Shown here: positions 28,535 through 35,406 of the stretch, in pieces | Layout of the letters: every line of letters starts with the position of its first letter | Position numbering within the stretch: the first letter of the stretch is position 1 | From: Sphingomonas hengshuiensis | GTDB taxonomy: Bacteria > Pseudomonadota > Alphaproteobacteria > Sphingomonadales > Sphingomonadaceae | DNA length: 64,000 nucleotides | Reading direction: 5' to 3' | Assembly: GCF_000935025.1 (NCBI RefSeq) | Contig: NZ_CP010836.1 | Span: 3,472,001 to 3,536,000 of the forward strand | Translations under genes and position numbers: made by a program | The notes under the pieces: model-generated | Told to the model about the DNA's origin: nothing | Databases searched by the model: none | Seen by the model: the letters and a program-made list of their open reading frames with translations, nothing else

Positions 28535-28580
28535 TGGTGGGCGTGGCAAGGATTGAACTTGCGACCCCTGCGATGTCAAC
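28535..28580 (-). other. Prophage left attachment site: displaced 3' half of tRNA-Val(GAC)
   Basis: On the minus strand the sequence GTTGACATCGCAGGGGTCGC then AAGTTCAATCC and TTGCCACGCCCACCA is the anticodon loop (GAC at 28575-28577), variable region, T arm, acceptor 3' strand and CCA end of a tRNA-Val. The 5' half is not present; sequence to the right is phage. The host 3' half has thus been displaced. An intact tRNA-Val should be found at the far right end of the prophage. Confidence 0.88.
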
Positions 28581-28593
28581 GAAGCAGGTAGTT

Positions 28594-28658
28594 CGGTTTT
28601 CTGCCGTTTTCCCGCCCACGGTCAAGAAGCCGGTGGCGCAATAAACGTCAGAAAACCG
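28594..28658. promoter_or_regulatory. Inverted 13-bp sites next to att
   Basis: CGGTTTTCTGCCG (28594-28606) and CGTCAGAAAACCG (28646-28658) are inverse copies with one mismatch, 52 bp apart, just inside the prophage. They may be integrase arm sites or excisionase sites. The remaining sequence to 28816 has no visible gene. Confidence 0.4.
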
Positions 28659-28816
28659 TCGCTGCTTTTGGCCTGCACCGGAGCCACACCGGACAGTCCT
28701 GAGCGCCCCCGCCCTGCGCTGAATAGCGCCTTCAACCTGCACCAGCCGCCGCCTGAGCATGCGATTCAGGCGACGGCTTCGTGCGTCCAGAATTCTCCCA
28801 GGGCGGGGAACACAAA

Positions 28817-29563
28817 GTGTCGCATACGGAAAACCAGAAACCGCGCTCAACGCGGTCCTTCGCAGAGATCGCAAGCGGGATCGTCGACAAGGTCAGCAAG
28901 CGGAAGTCACGTGCCGATGGCACGGGCGATCCCGTCCGCGCGCTCAGCTACGATGTCGACGATCGCCGCGCCCAACCCTGGGTGCGCTTGGGCGACGGCA
29001 CGCGCCGGCAGAAGCATGTCTACGTCGATAGCCTGCGCCTGGCGCTCAAGGAGCTGCGGGCGAAACAGCGCGAGGAAGGGTATCGGGGCTGGGACCGGCT
29101 GCAGGGCAACGACCTGCTCGTGTACGACGCGCTGCTCGATCGGATGAACGCCGCCACCGGCAAGCTGTACCCGGAACTCGCGACGATTGCCGAAGACGCG
29201 GGCCTCTCAAAGCAAACCGTGATCGACGCGCTCAAGCGCATCCGCGCGCACGGGTTCATCGCCTGGGTTCGACGCAGCAGGCGGAAGCCCGAATGCGAGG
29301 GCCAGGCGGGCCCCCAGCGCGCGCAGACGTCAAACGCCTATTACGTCGATTTCGCGGCGCTCAGGCGCAAGGCGAAGCGCGCCTGGCTGCGCGTCCGCGC
29401 CTTGATCGGACGCCGCCTGAAGGGGCTGGCAAAGGCCGTCACGACGATCGGCGAAGATGTCCTGCTCCCCAAGGACGCAGAACTGGCCGACGCAATCGCC
29501 TCGCTCGGAAAAGCCGTGGAGCGCGAGTCAAGAAATCCGGCTCTACCCCAGAGAAGGGGTTAA
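28817..29563 (+). CDS. Winged-helix DNA-binding protein
   Basis: The 248-residue basic protein contains a helix-turn-helix_36-like segment, ELATIAEDAGLSKQTVIDAL, followed by KRIRAHGFIAWVRRS, as in plasmid/phage replication initiators and regulators. The GTG at 28817 follows CGGGGAAC and gives MSHTENQ; an earlier in-frame GTG at 28781 is less likely. It lies between att and the integrase, so it may direct excision or be a moron. A precise role cannot be assigned. Confidence 0.75.
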   Translation: MSHTENQKPRSTRSFAEIASGIVDKVSKRKSRADGTGDPVRALSYDVDDRRAQPWVRLGDGTRRQKHVYVDSLRLALKELRAKQREEGYRGWDRLQGNDLLVYDALLDRMNAATGKLYPELATIAEDAGLSKQTVIDALKRIRAHGFIAWVRRSRRKPECEGQAGPQRAQTSNAYYVDFAALRRKAKRAWLRVRALIGRRLKGLAKAVTTIGEDVLLPKDAELADAIASLGKAVERESRNPALPQRRG

Positions 29564-29787
29564 AGAGATGAGGAATTCGCTGCGCGAATGCGCTGATTAG
29601 ATTCTTCCCCGCCATCCGATCGGCAGAATAGCCCAGGAAGTCCTCCCCCACGACTTCCCGGACGGGGCGGCTGTGGCCGCCCCGGGTGCTCTCCAGTGGG
29701 GAAGGGAGCAAGGTCCGGGCCAGATCGCGGGCGGCATCGCCCGCTGCAACTGTCGACTTGGACGCCGCCACGCGGCATGGTCCGCGC

Positions 29788-30390
29788 ATGTGCAACGAGC
29801 ACCGCAGCCTGATCTCGATCGACGAGATCGACAACGTCTTCCGGGAAGTCCGCATTCCGCTGCGGTTTCCCGAGGGCCGGCCCAACCTTCCCGCGCGCGA
29901 AAGCATCAAGATCACCGATCGCCACGCGATCGTCCGCGCCGCCGCCGGAGGCGATCCTGCCGCCGAGCTGGTGGTGCGCCGCTGGAGCTGGCCCGGCCCG
30001 ACCGGCAAGCCGGTCTATAATTTCCGGTCAGAAGGACGCGCGCTCGATTCCGGGCGCTGCCTGATCATTGCCGACGGCTTCTACGAATTCACCGACCCGC
30101 CACCGGTCGAAGGCGCGCCGAAGCGCCGCCCCAAGAGCAAATGGCTGTTCACGATGCGCGCCGAGCCCTGGTTCGCGATCGCCGGCATCTGGCGGGCGCA
30201 CCCGGAGGTGGGCGAGGCGTACACGATGCTGACGATGGCGCCTGGTCCGGACGTCGCGCCCTATCACAGCCGCCAGATCGTGGTGCTCGGCCGCGCGGAC
30301 TGGGGCCGTTGGCTCGATCCGGCGACCCCCAGCACCGACGTGCTTCAGCCCGCGCCGGCGGGCACGCTCGATGTCGTGCAGATCCGCTAG
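29788..30390 (+). CDS. SRAP (YedK/HMCES-like) DNA-protein crosslinking protein
   Basis: SRAP proteins shield abasic sites in single-stranded DNA by forming a thiazolidine crosslink through Cys2. The start is fixed at ATG 29788 because Cys2 (MCNEH) must become N-terminal. The other active-site positions are recognisable: NFRSE (residues 78-82), the catalytic Glu100 in GFYEF, and His in APYHSRQ. The usual RYNxAPT block is divergent (RPNLPARES). The 200-residue gene is convergent with the integrase, their stops overlapping at CTAG. Confidence 0.88.
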   Translation: MCNEHRSLISIDEIDNVFREVRIPLRFPEGRPNLPARESIKITDRHAIVRAAAGGDPAAELVVRRWSWPGPTGKPVYNFRSEGRALDSGRCLIIADGFYEFTDPPPVEGAPKRRPKSKWLFTMRAEPWFAIAGIWRAHPEVGEAYTMLTMAPGPDVAPYHSRQIVVLGRADWGRWLDPATPSTDVLQPAPAGTLDVVQIR

Positions 30391-31595
30391 GCCGCGATAA
30401 CCAGCTCGGCCCAGCGCTCGAAGATCCAGCGCCGGCGCTGCAACTGCTGCGCGCGGTTGTACGCCGCCTCCACCTTGTTGCGCGGCGCGTGGCCGAGCGC
30501 CTGGTCGATCACATCGCGCTCGACCGGGAAGTGCTCGTTCAGGATGGTCGAGAACGACGCCCGCCAACCGTGCGGCACGTGCTGGCCGCTAAATCCCGCG
30601 CGGTCGATCAGATCGCCGATCGCCGATTCGCCGATCGGGAGTTGCCCGCTGCGGCCGGTGAAGATGAGGCCCTGGCACGGCATCCCCTGCCCCGCGCCCG
30701 GAAATCCCGCCGCGGCGCGCAGCAGCGTGATCGCCGCCGGCACCAGCGGCACCAGGTGGTCGAACGCAGCCTCGCCCTTCTTCGCCCGGGTGAGCTTCAT
30801 CCGCGCCGCTGGCACCCGCCACACCGGCGCGTCGCCATCGATGTCCTCGATCTCCTCCCAGCGCGCACCGCGCAGCGCCTCAAGGCGAACCGCGGTAAGC
30901 GCCAGGAACAGGTGCGCGGTCTTGATCAACGGGCCGGCCCGCGCTCCCGAGCAGGCCGCGATCAGCGCGTGCAGCTGCTCGAGCTCGAGCAGCGCCGGCT
31001 GCCGGCGCGGCGGCGGCCGCAGCGCGAGGTCGTCGGCCAGGTCGGCGGCGGGATTCTCGGCCACCATTTTCTTCCGCCGGGCATAGGCGAATATCCCGGC
31101 AGCGCGCTGGCGCAGACGGCGCGCGGTCTCGATCGCGCCGCGCGCCTCGACGCGCTGGATGAGCTCGAGGAGCTGCTGCGCGTCGATCGCGCCGATCGGC
31201 GTCGCGCCGATCGCGGGGAACAGGTCGCGCTCCAGGCTGGCGAGCACGTCGGCGGCATGGACGGTCGACCAACGCGGCGCGCGCAGCGCATGCCAGTCGC
31301 GGGCCACCGATTCGAACGTCGCCGGCGCCGCGACTGGCGCGGAGGCGCCCGCGCGCGGATCCTCGCCGCGATCGAGCCGCATCCGCGCCGCGTCGCACCG
31401 CGTCCGCGCCTCGGCGAGCGACAGCTCCGGCCAGGTGCCGAAGCTCAGCAACTGCTCGCGCCCGTCCAGGCGGAACTTCATACGCCACGATTTTCGCCCG
31501 TTGGGCGCGACGAACAGGTGCAGCCCGCGCTCGTCGAAGATCTTGTAGGCGCGCGACCGCGCACCGGCGGCTTTCACCGCGGCGTTGGTGAGCAT
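30387..31595 (-). CDS. int: Tyrosine integrase, P4-like
   Basis: The 402-residue recombinase catalyses prophage integration and excision at tRNA-Val. The N-terminal arm-binding domain (DUF4102 type) reads YKIFDERGLHLFVAPNGRKS and WRMKFRLDGREQLLSFGTWP. The catalytic domain has Arg in LTAVRLEALRG, His-x-x-Arg in VPHGWRAS, His in ALGHAPRNKVEAAYNR and the Tyr nucleophile in the same block. ATG 31595 was selected because it starts just before the arm domain. Its distance from att (about 1.8 kb) is unusual, with two genes in between. Confidence 0.93.
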   Translation of the reverse strand: MLTNAAVKAAGARSRAYKIFDERGLHLFVAPNGRKSWRMKFRLDGREQLLSFGTWPELSLAEARTRCDAARMRLDRGEDPRAGASAPVAAPATFESVARDWHALRAPRWSTVHAADVLASLERDLFPAIGATPIGAIDAQQLLELIQRVEARGAIETARRLRQRAAGIFAYARRKKMVAENPAADLADDLALRPPPRRQPALLELEQLHALIAACSGARAGPLIKTAHLFLALTAVRLEALRGARWEEIEDIDGDAPVWRVPAARMKLTRAKKGEAAFDHLVPLVPAAITLLRAAAGFPGAGQGMPCQGLIFTGRSGQLPIGESAIGDLIDRAGFSGQHVPHGWRASFSTILNEHFPVERDVIDQALGHAPRNKVEAAYNRAQQLQRRRWIFERWAELVIAA

Positions 31596-31600
31596 AGAAC

Positions 31601-31613
31601 CTCTGTCACAGAG
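31601..31613. promoter_or_regulatory. CTCTGTCACAGAG palindrome
   Basis: This perfect 13-bp palindrome lies in the 34-bp gap between the divergent integrase and the 31630 gene, overlapping both leader regions. It could be an operator or an integrase self-regulation site. Confidence 0.4.
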
Positions 31614-31629
31614 AAGGAGAATGCGAGCG

Positions 31630-31899
31630 ATGTCGAAGCTGGACGAAGCGGTCGCAGCAGCGATCGACGAGCTGCACCGGCAGGCTGAAGTCACCGGATG
31701 CACCACCGAGGACAATGGTGAGCTCGCGCAGGTAGACGGCAGCTTCAAGGTTCGGCCGCTGGTGCGGGCCATCCTCGCCTCGGTCCGAGATCCGAGCGAG
31801 GATATGCGTTACATGGGCTGCTTAAATCACCCGCCCGCCGATGCTGCCGGGATATGGCGGGCGATGATCGACCAGTTGCTTAACGAAGATCGGGTATGA
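31630..31899 (+). CDS. Hypothetical prophage protein, 89 residues
   Basis: The protein is not recognised. It begins MSKLDEAVAAAIDELHRQAE and ends MIDQLLNEDRV; it is acidic, helical and soluble. GAAGGAG lies about ten bases upstream of ATG 31630 (an ATG at 31621 is in frame but too close to the ribosome site). It is divergent from the integrase. Confidence 0.65.
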   Translation: MSKLDEAVAAAIDELHRQAEVTGCTTEDNGELAQVDGSFKVRPLVRAILASVRDPSEDMRYMGCLNHPPADAAGIWRAMIDQLLNEDRV

Positions 31900-31990
31900 G
31901 ACCCGAACTCAGCGGCGCGATTCCACTGTCACCCCGGCGGACAACCCCTCCGCCTTGCTCGCAGCGGAAACGGCAGAATATCGCGGTTCC

Positions 31991-32011
31991 GGCGCGCGCG
32001 CTTCGCGCGCC
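31991..32011. terminator. GC-rich hairpin between convergent genes
   Basis: GGCGCGCG pairs with CGCGCGCC around a five-base loop, in the gap between the 31630 gene and the methylase. There is no T-run, so termination efficiency is uncertain. Confidence 0.4.
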
Positions 32012-32037
32012 GTACCCCTACCGATACCCCCAGAGTT

Positions 32038-32832
32038 TCAGCCCTGGATGACCAACTCCGACACGCGCTTTCCCCCGCAGGTTGCGGCGGTCGCCACGGA
32101 GTACGTCGTCTCGACATCGTCGATCGAAAAGCGTGCGAAGGCGGCGCGGATTTCCGGCGTATCGTTGATCGACAGGATGAACCTCCCGCGGATGCCCGCC
32201 AGCTGGTCGGCCAGGCGGGCGAAGTCCTCCGGTCCGAACACACCAGCGCCGTAGTCGCTCTCGCACCCGGCATAGGGCGGATCGAGATAGAACAGCGTCC
32301 CGGGCCCGTCATAGCGGCGAATGAAGTCGGCATAGGGCAGCTGCTCGATCGTCACCCCGCTAATGCGCTCGTGGATTTCCGCGAGGACCGGCTCCAGCTT
32401 GGTGACGTCGAACCGCGCCGGCGATCGGGCGCCCACGCCGAAGGTTCGACCGGAGACTTTGCCGCCGAACGCGAGGCGCTGGAGATAGAGGAAGCGGGCC
32501 GCGCGCTGCAGGTCCGTCAGCCGCTCACTCGGGATCGCGAGCAGCCGCTGGAACTCCGCACGGCTCGCCACGCGCCACCGCAGCATGTCGATGAAATAGG
32601 CATAGTGCTCCTGGAGCACGCGGAAGAAGGTGGTGACGTCGCCGTTGATGTCGTTGATCGCCTCGGCCGCCGCCGCCGATCGCCGGCGCAGGAAAACCCC
32701 GCCCATGCCCACGAACGGCTCGGCATAGGTGCGATGGGGGATCGTCTCGATCAGGCTGACGAGGCGCGACGCCAAATTGCGCTTGCCGCCCAGATAGCCG
32801 GCTGCGGGTCGAACCGCGATGGATACTGCCAT
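32038..32832 (-). CDS. DNA adenine methylase, D12/Dam class
   Basis: The 264-residue enzyme should transfer a methyl group to adenine N6. Motifs are AAGYLGGKRNLASRL (SAM-binding GG), AEPFVGMGGVFLRR and the catalytic FYLDPPYAG. No cognate endonuclease is nearby, so it is an orphan phage methylase, likely guarding phage DNA or altering host regulation. The recognition site cannot be derived from sequence alone. Confidence 0.92.
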   Translation of the reverse strand: MAVSIAVRPAAGYLGGKRNLASRLVSLIETIPHRTYAEPFVGMGGVFLRRRSAAAAEAINDINGDVTTFFRVLQEHYAYFIDMLRWRVASRAEFQRLLAIPSERLTDLQRAARFLYLQRLAFGGKVSGRTFGVGARSPARFDVTKLEPVLAEIHERISGVTIEQLPYADFIRRYDGPGTLFYLDPPYAGCESDYGAGVFGPEDFARLADQLAGIRGRFILSINDTPEIRAAFARFSIDDVETTYSVATAATCGGKRVSELVIQG

Positions 32833-33199
32833 ATTGTGCTCTGTCCTTGTGGAAAGGCACGTCGGCTACGCCGTGCGGGATTGCCGCTGATCGATGCGAT
32901 CGACGGGTTCTGCTCCCGGGGCGGGAACACAGAATTTAATGTGGGTCAGGAGAGCTCACGCGCGGCCAAGCGCCCGAGAGCCGGGCGGTTAGCCGCGCGT
33001 GAACCCCAGGGGAAACGCGCCCTGCGTATTTCCCGAAGGTCTTACATTCCGCAGGCCACCCGACATAAGTCGGCGCCCTGGGAGTTCGATACCGCGGCCG
33101 CGGGCCAACCTTACGGCTAAGTCGGGTCGGCGGCGCGACTATGCCACGCCCCGGCGCCCACCGTCCACAGCTTCGGCATTTATCCGGGTTGCCCGAATC
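32833..33199. other. Gene-free divergent region with strong hairpins
   Basis: Between the methylase and the zinc-ribbon gene lie 370 bp without a coding sequence. TCACGCGCGGC (32956-32966) pairs with GCCGCGCGTGA (32992-33002) around a nested hairpin (CGCCCGAGAGCCGGGCG). Further pairs include CCTGCG/CGCAGG and CCGACATAAGTCGG. Both promoters must be here; a structured RNA is possible. Confidence 0.5.
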
Positions 33200-33214
33200 G
33201 TTCTCATTGTGTTC
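33200..33214 (+). promoter_or_regulatory. Alphaproteobacterial SOS (LexA) box
   Basis: GTTCTCATTGTGTTC matches the alphaproteobacterial LexA consensus GTTC-N7-GTTC exactly. It ends 11 bp before the start of the zinc-ribbon gene, an ideal place for repression. Confidence 0.65.
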
Positions 33215-33225
33215 TCACTGCCCGC

Positions 33226-33528
33226 ATGGGCGCGAACGCGAAATATGAGACGCTGAGCGACATTGTTCGCAAAGGGTTGAACCTCGGCGTCCAGTGCGGG
33301 TGCGGCAACGTCGCTGTGATCGACGCCGCGCGCATGGAGCGCTGGTACATGTGCCACATGTGGGACAAGCGCCTGCACATGCTGCGCGACCACCTGTATT
33401 GCCTGCGCTGCGGCGGTCGACCGCGCGAGATCCGGCTGCGGCCTTCCGGCCAGGTGCCGACCGCACCCAATCGCTTCCCCGTGACCGAGGAGCAATGGGT
33501 GCGCGTTATCCGGGGACTGCGGAGCTAG
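33226..33528 (+). CDS. Zinc-ribbon protein, 100 residues
   Basis: Four metal-binding cysteines appear as CGCG (residues 24-27) and CLRCGG near residue 60, with Cys and His residues between (YMCHMWDKRLHMLRDH). No enzyme domain is seen. The gene is the likely target of the SOS box immediately upstream, so it may act in induction or DNA damage. Its 3' end overlaps the small peptide gene on the other strand by four bases. Confidence 0.75.
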   Translation: MGANAKYETLSDIVRKGLNLGVQCGCGNVAVIDAARMERWYMCHMWDKRLHMLRDHLYCLRCGGRPREIRLRPSGQVPTAPNRFPVTEEQWVRVIRGLRS

Positions 33529-33632
33529 GCCTTGCGCTTGCCGATCGCGGCGATCGCCGCGTTGAGCAATGCGACGCCGGCGGCCTTCAACGCGTCTTTC
33601 AGCAGCGCGCCGAGCGGGAGCTTGATCTTCAT
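33525..33632 (-). CDS. Cationic amphipathic 35-residue peptide
   Basis: The peptide starts MKIKLPLGALLKDALKAAGV and ends AAIAAIGKRKA, a helical hydrophobic sequence with basic ends. AAGGAAAAGG precedes the ATG at 33632. It lies 25 bp downstream of the endolysin gene on the same strand, in the lysis cassette. It may assist membrane disruption or be a small phage regulator; no homolog is recognised. Confidence 0.6.
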   Translation of the reverse strand: MKIKLPLGALLKDALKAAGVALLNAAIAAIGKRKA

Positions 33633-33657
33633 GGGCCTTTTCCTTTCGTGGTGAAAT

Positions 33658-34170
33658 TCAGGCGCGCCCGGTGCGCATCATCGCCTCCAGGCGCCGCGCG
33701 CGATCGCCGACCTGGCGGTGCCAGGCGCTGGCCTCCATGCCGAGCGCGGCATCCTCGAAACGACGCGACGCGATCGCGGCGAGCGTGTTCATGAACGCCC
33801 GCAGACCTTCGCCCTTGGCGCCGGGCTTCGGCGGGAATCCGATGCCCAGGTTGAAGCACATGTTGAGCAGCACCCGCTGGCGAACATCGTCCAGCCCGCG
33901 CCACCAGGGCAGCTTCGCGTCCAGGTCGCGCTCGCACGCATCGATGTCGGAATCGAGCAGCACCATCGCCTGGTCGCGGGTGATGCCCTTCGCGATCGCG
34001 CTGGCGGTGGTGATGCCCAATGCCTTCGACTCGGACGGGCGGATCTTGACGTCGTCCAGGTTGCGGCCGACGCCGATCGTGCGCTTGCCGGCGCTGCAAC
34101 GATAGACGCGGAGCTTCAGCCCCTCGTCGCGGATCAACTCCTGGCGAAGCTTCGCGCGGTCATAGGTCAT
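33658..34170 (-). CDS. Endolysin, glycoside hydrolase family 24 (T4 lysozyme type)
   Basis: This 170-residue muramidase cleaves the peptidoglycan glycan chain at lysis. The catalytic pattern E-x8-C-x5-T is exact: Glu16, Cys25 and Thr31 in DEGLKLRVYRCSAGKRTIGV. No signal peptide is seen, so export should depend on the holin. Its ATG overlaps the stop of the preceding 47-residue gene (ATGA). Confidence 0.93.
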   Translation of the reverse strand: MTYDRAKLRQELIRDEGLKLRVYRCSAGKRTIGVGRNLDDVKIRPSESKALGITTASAIAKGITRDQAMVLLDSDIDACERDLDAKLPWWRGLDDVRQRVLLNMCFNLGIGFPPKPGAKGEGLRAFMNTLAAIASRRFEDAALGMEASAWHRQVGDRARRLEAMMRTGRA

Positions 34171-34310
34171 GGCTTGCTCCTCGGCTTGCGGCGTGGTGCC
34201 GATTTGCGCGGGGCCCGACGCACCAGGCCGAGCGCGGCGGCGCATGCCCGCTCGAGCTCGCACGCCGCGGCGCCGAGCAGTTCCGCGCCATCGATCGGTC
34301 GTGCGGTCAT
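34167..34310 (-). CDS. Small lysis-cassette protein, 47 residues
   Basis: The sequence runs MTARPIDGAELLGAAACELE then ends in a very basic tail (RRAPRKSAPRRKPRSKP). It overlaps holin and endolysin by four bases each, so it is translationally coupled in the lysis cassette. No membrane helix is evident; it is not obviously a spanin. Confidence 0.65.
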   Translation of the reverse strand: MTARPIDGAELLGAAACELERACAAALGLVRRAPRKSAPRRKPRSKP

Positions 34311-34501
34311 GGGACCAGCTTCTCGATGATGGTCTTGAGCGCGGCGAGCGACGCGGCCAGCGCCTTGTCCGCCTCGAGCCGGGCAAGGTCGAAGGTCATC
34401 CGCTCCTTGCCGGTCGTGCGTCGGTCCCAGATGAGATAGCCGATGATCAGCCCGGTCGCGCCGAACTGGCCGGCCAGCTGGGCGATGATGTTGGTTTCCA
34501 T
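34307..34501 (-). CDS. Probable holin, 64 residues
   Basis: The protein has one hydrophobic segment (AQLAGQFGATGLIIGYLIW) followed by a charged helical tail (RTTGKERMTFDLARLEADKA). This topology, its size and its position directly before the endolysin fit a small phage holin or holin-like protein. GGAAGGA precedes ATG 34501. Confidence 0.7.
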   Translation of the reverse strand: METNIIAQLAGQFGATGLIIGYLIWDRRTTGKERMTFDLARLEADKALAASLAALKTIIEKLVP

Positions 34502-34518
34502 GGTTGTCCTTCCGGGCA

Positions 34519-34543
34519 CAAAAAAGCCCGCTCGAGGCGGGTC
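34519..34543 (-). terminator. Terminator between tail genes and lysis cassette
   Basis: On the minus strand GACCCGCCTCGAGCGGGCTT followed by TTTT forms a short stem with a T-run. It lies after the 34640 gene and before the holin, so lysis genes may depend on read-through or their own promoter. Confidence 0.75.
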
Positions 34544-34639
34544 GGATCGGCAAAAAAATGGAGAACGATAAGCTGAACGCCATCCGGGCGCGTCTAACAG
34601 GATGGTTTCCCTACCGGCGCGTCCGGTCCGGCATGGCTA

Positions 34640-35392
34640 TCAAATGCTCAGCCCCTTGGTAGCCACCAGAGCTTTTGCCCATGCGTAAGCCTGCGTCCGC
34701 TCGGAAACCGACAACACCCGCGACCAGGCGGCGGCCAGCGCTATATCCCCAGGGCCCGTCTGGTTCGCGCCCCAGTGGCCGATCGTAAAGGCGGCCCCAG
34801 TGGGGGCGCGGGCGTAGGGTGTATTGTAGTTAGCGGTACCCGATGTGCCTGCCCCCATGTCGTACAACGTAGGATCGTCGGCAGTGCTAGAAGAAACCCC
34901 CGTCTGGAACGCCGTGCCGATCAGGCAAGCCCATCCATTGGGGTTCGCTACAAGAGACGCGGTAGATGTCCCCGTCGCGCCCCCGTCCTGCGTCGCGCGC
35001 ATGGTCAGGCGCGTTTGACTGCTCGACGATGTGAGAATGCCAAGGAGGTTGTTCGACCCGACATAGCAGAATCGAGCGCTGTCGGCACTCTTGTCTCCGG
35101 TGTCGCGGCCCACAACGAGCATCGTGACGTCCCCCGCCACGTCGATCACGCCCGTTTGCAGATAACTCGTGCCCGACCGCAACGACAGGTACCCGCTGGC
35201 GGCAGTGGGGGAGCCGATCGAGATTGCGCTGGGTTTTCCCTCCGCCCAGTTCCGCAGCGCGGTATCGACGCCATCGGTTAGGAGATGCAGAAATTCCAGG
35301 TCCGACCCGAGCGTGCCGGGCATGACGAGCTTTGCCGCATTGGGCAGAATCACCGCGGCGCCGGTTGTGATTTCGAGTCCAGGTGTTGGCAT
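34640..35392 (-). CDS. Probable tail/fibre-associated protein, 250 residues
   Basis: No named domain was recognised. The sequence is rich in Ser/Thr/Gly/Ala with alternating beta-like patterns (YLSLRSGTSYLQTGVIDVAG, VTMLVVGRDTG, RLTMRATQDGGATGTSTASL) and ends AWSRVLSVSERTQAYAWAKA. This resembles concanavalin-like (LamG) lectin folds found on phage fibres. It directly follows the SGNH fibre gene and has lower GC than the head genes. Confidence 0.6.
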   Translation of the reverse strand: MPTPGLEITTGAAVILPNAAKLVMPGTLGSDLEFLHLLTDGVDTALRNWAEGKPSAISIGSPTAASGYLSLRSGTSYLQTGVIDVAGDVTMLVVGRDTGDKSADSARFCYVGSNNLLGILTSSSSQTRLTMRATQDGGATGTSTASLVANPNGWACLIGTAFQTGVSSSTADDPTLYDMGAGTSGTANYNTPYARAPTGAAFTIGHWGANQTGPGDIALAAAWSRVLSVSERTQAYAWAKALVATKGLSI

Positions 35393-35406
35393 TTGTAGGT
35401 CTCCTA

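Noticed and set aside
28520-28615. Complete tRNA gene at the prophage left end
   Set aside because: The 5' side (GTGGGCGGGAAAACGG...) pairs only out of register with the acceptor 3' strand and has no D arm; only the 3' half is genuine.
32950-33120. tRNA or tmRNA in the structured gap
   Set aside because: Hairpins are present, but no T-arm/acceptor arrangement or CCA end could be built.
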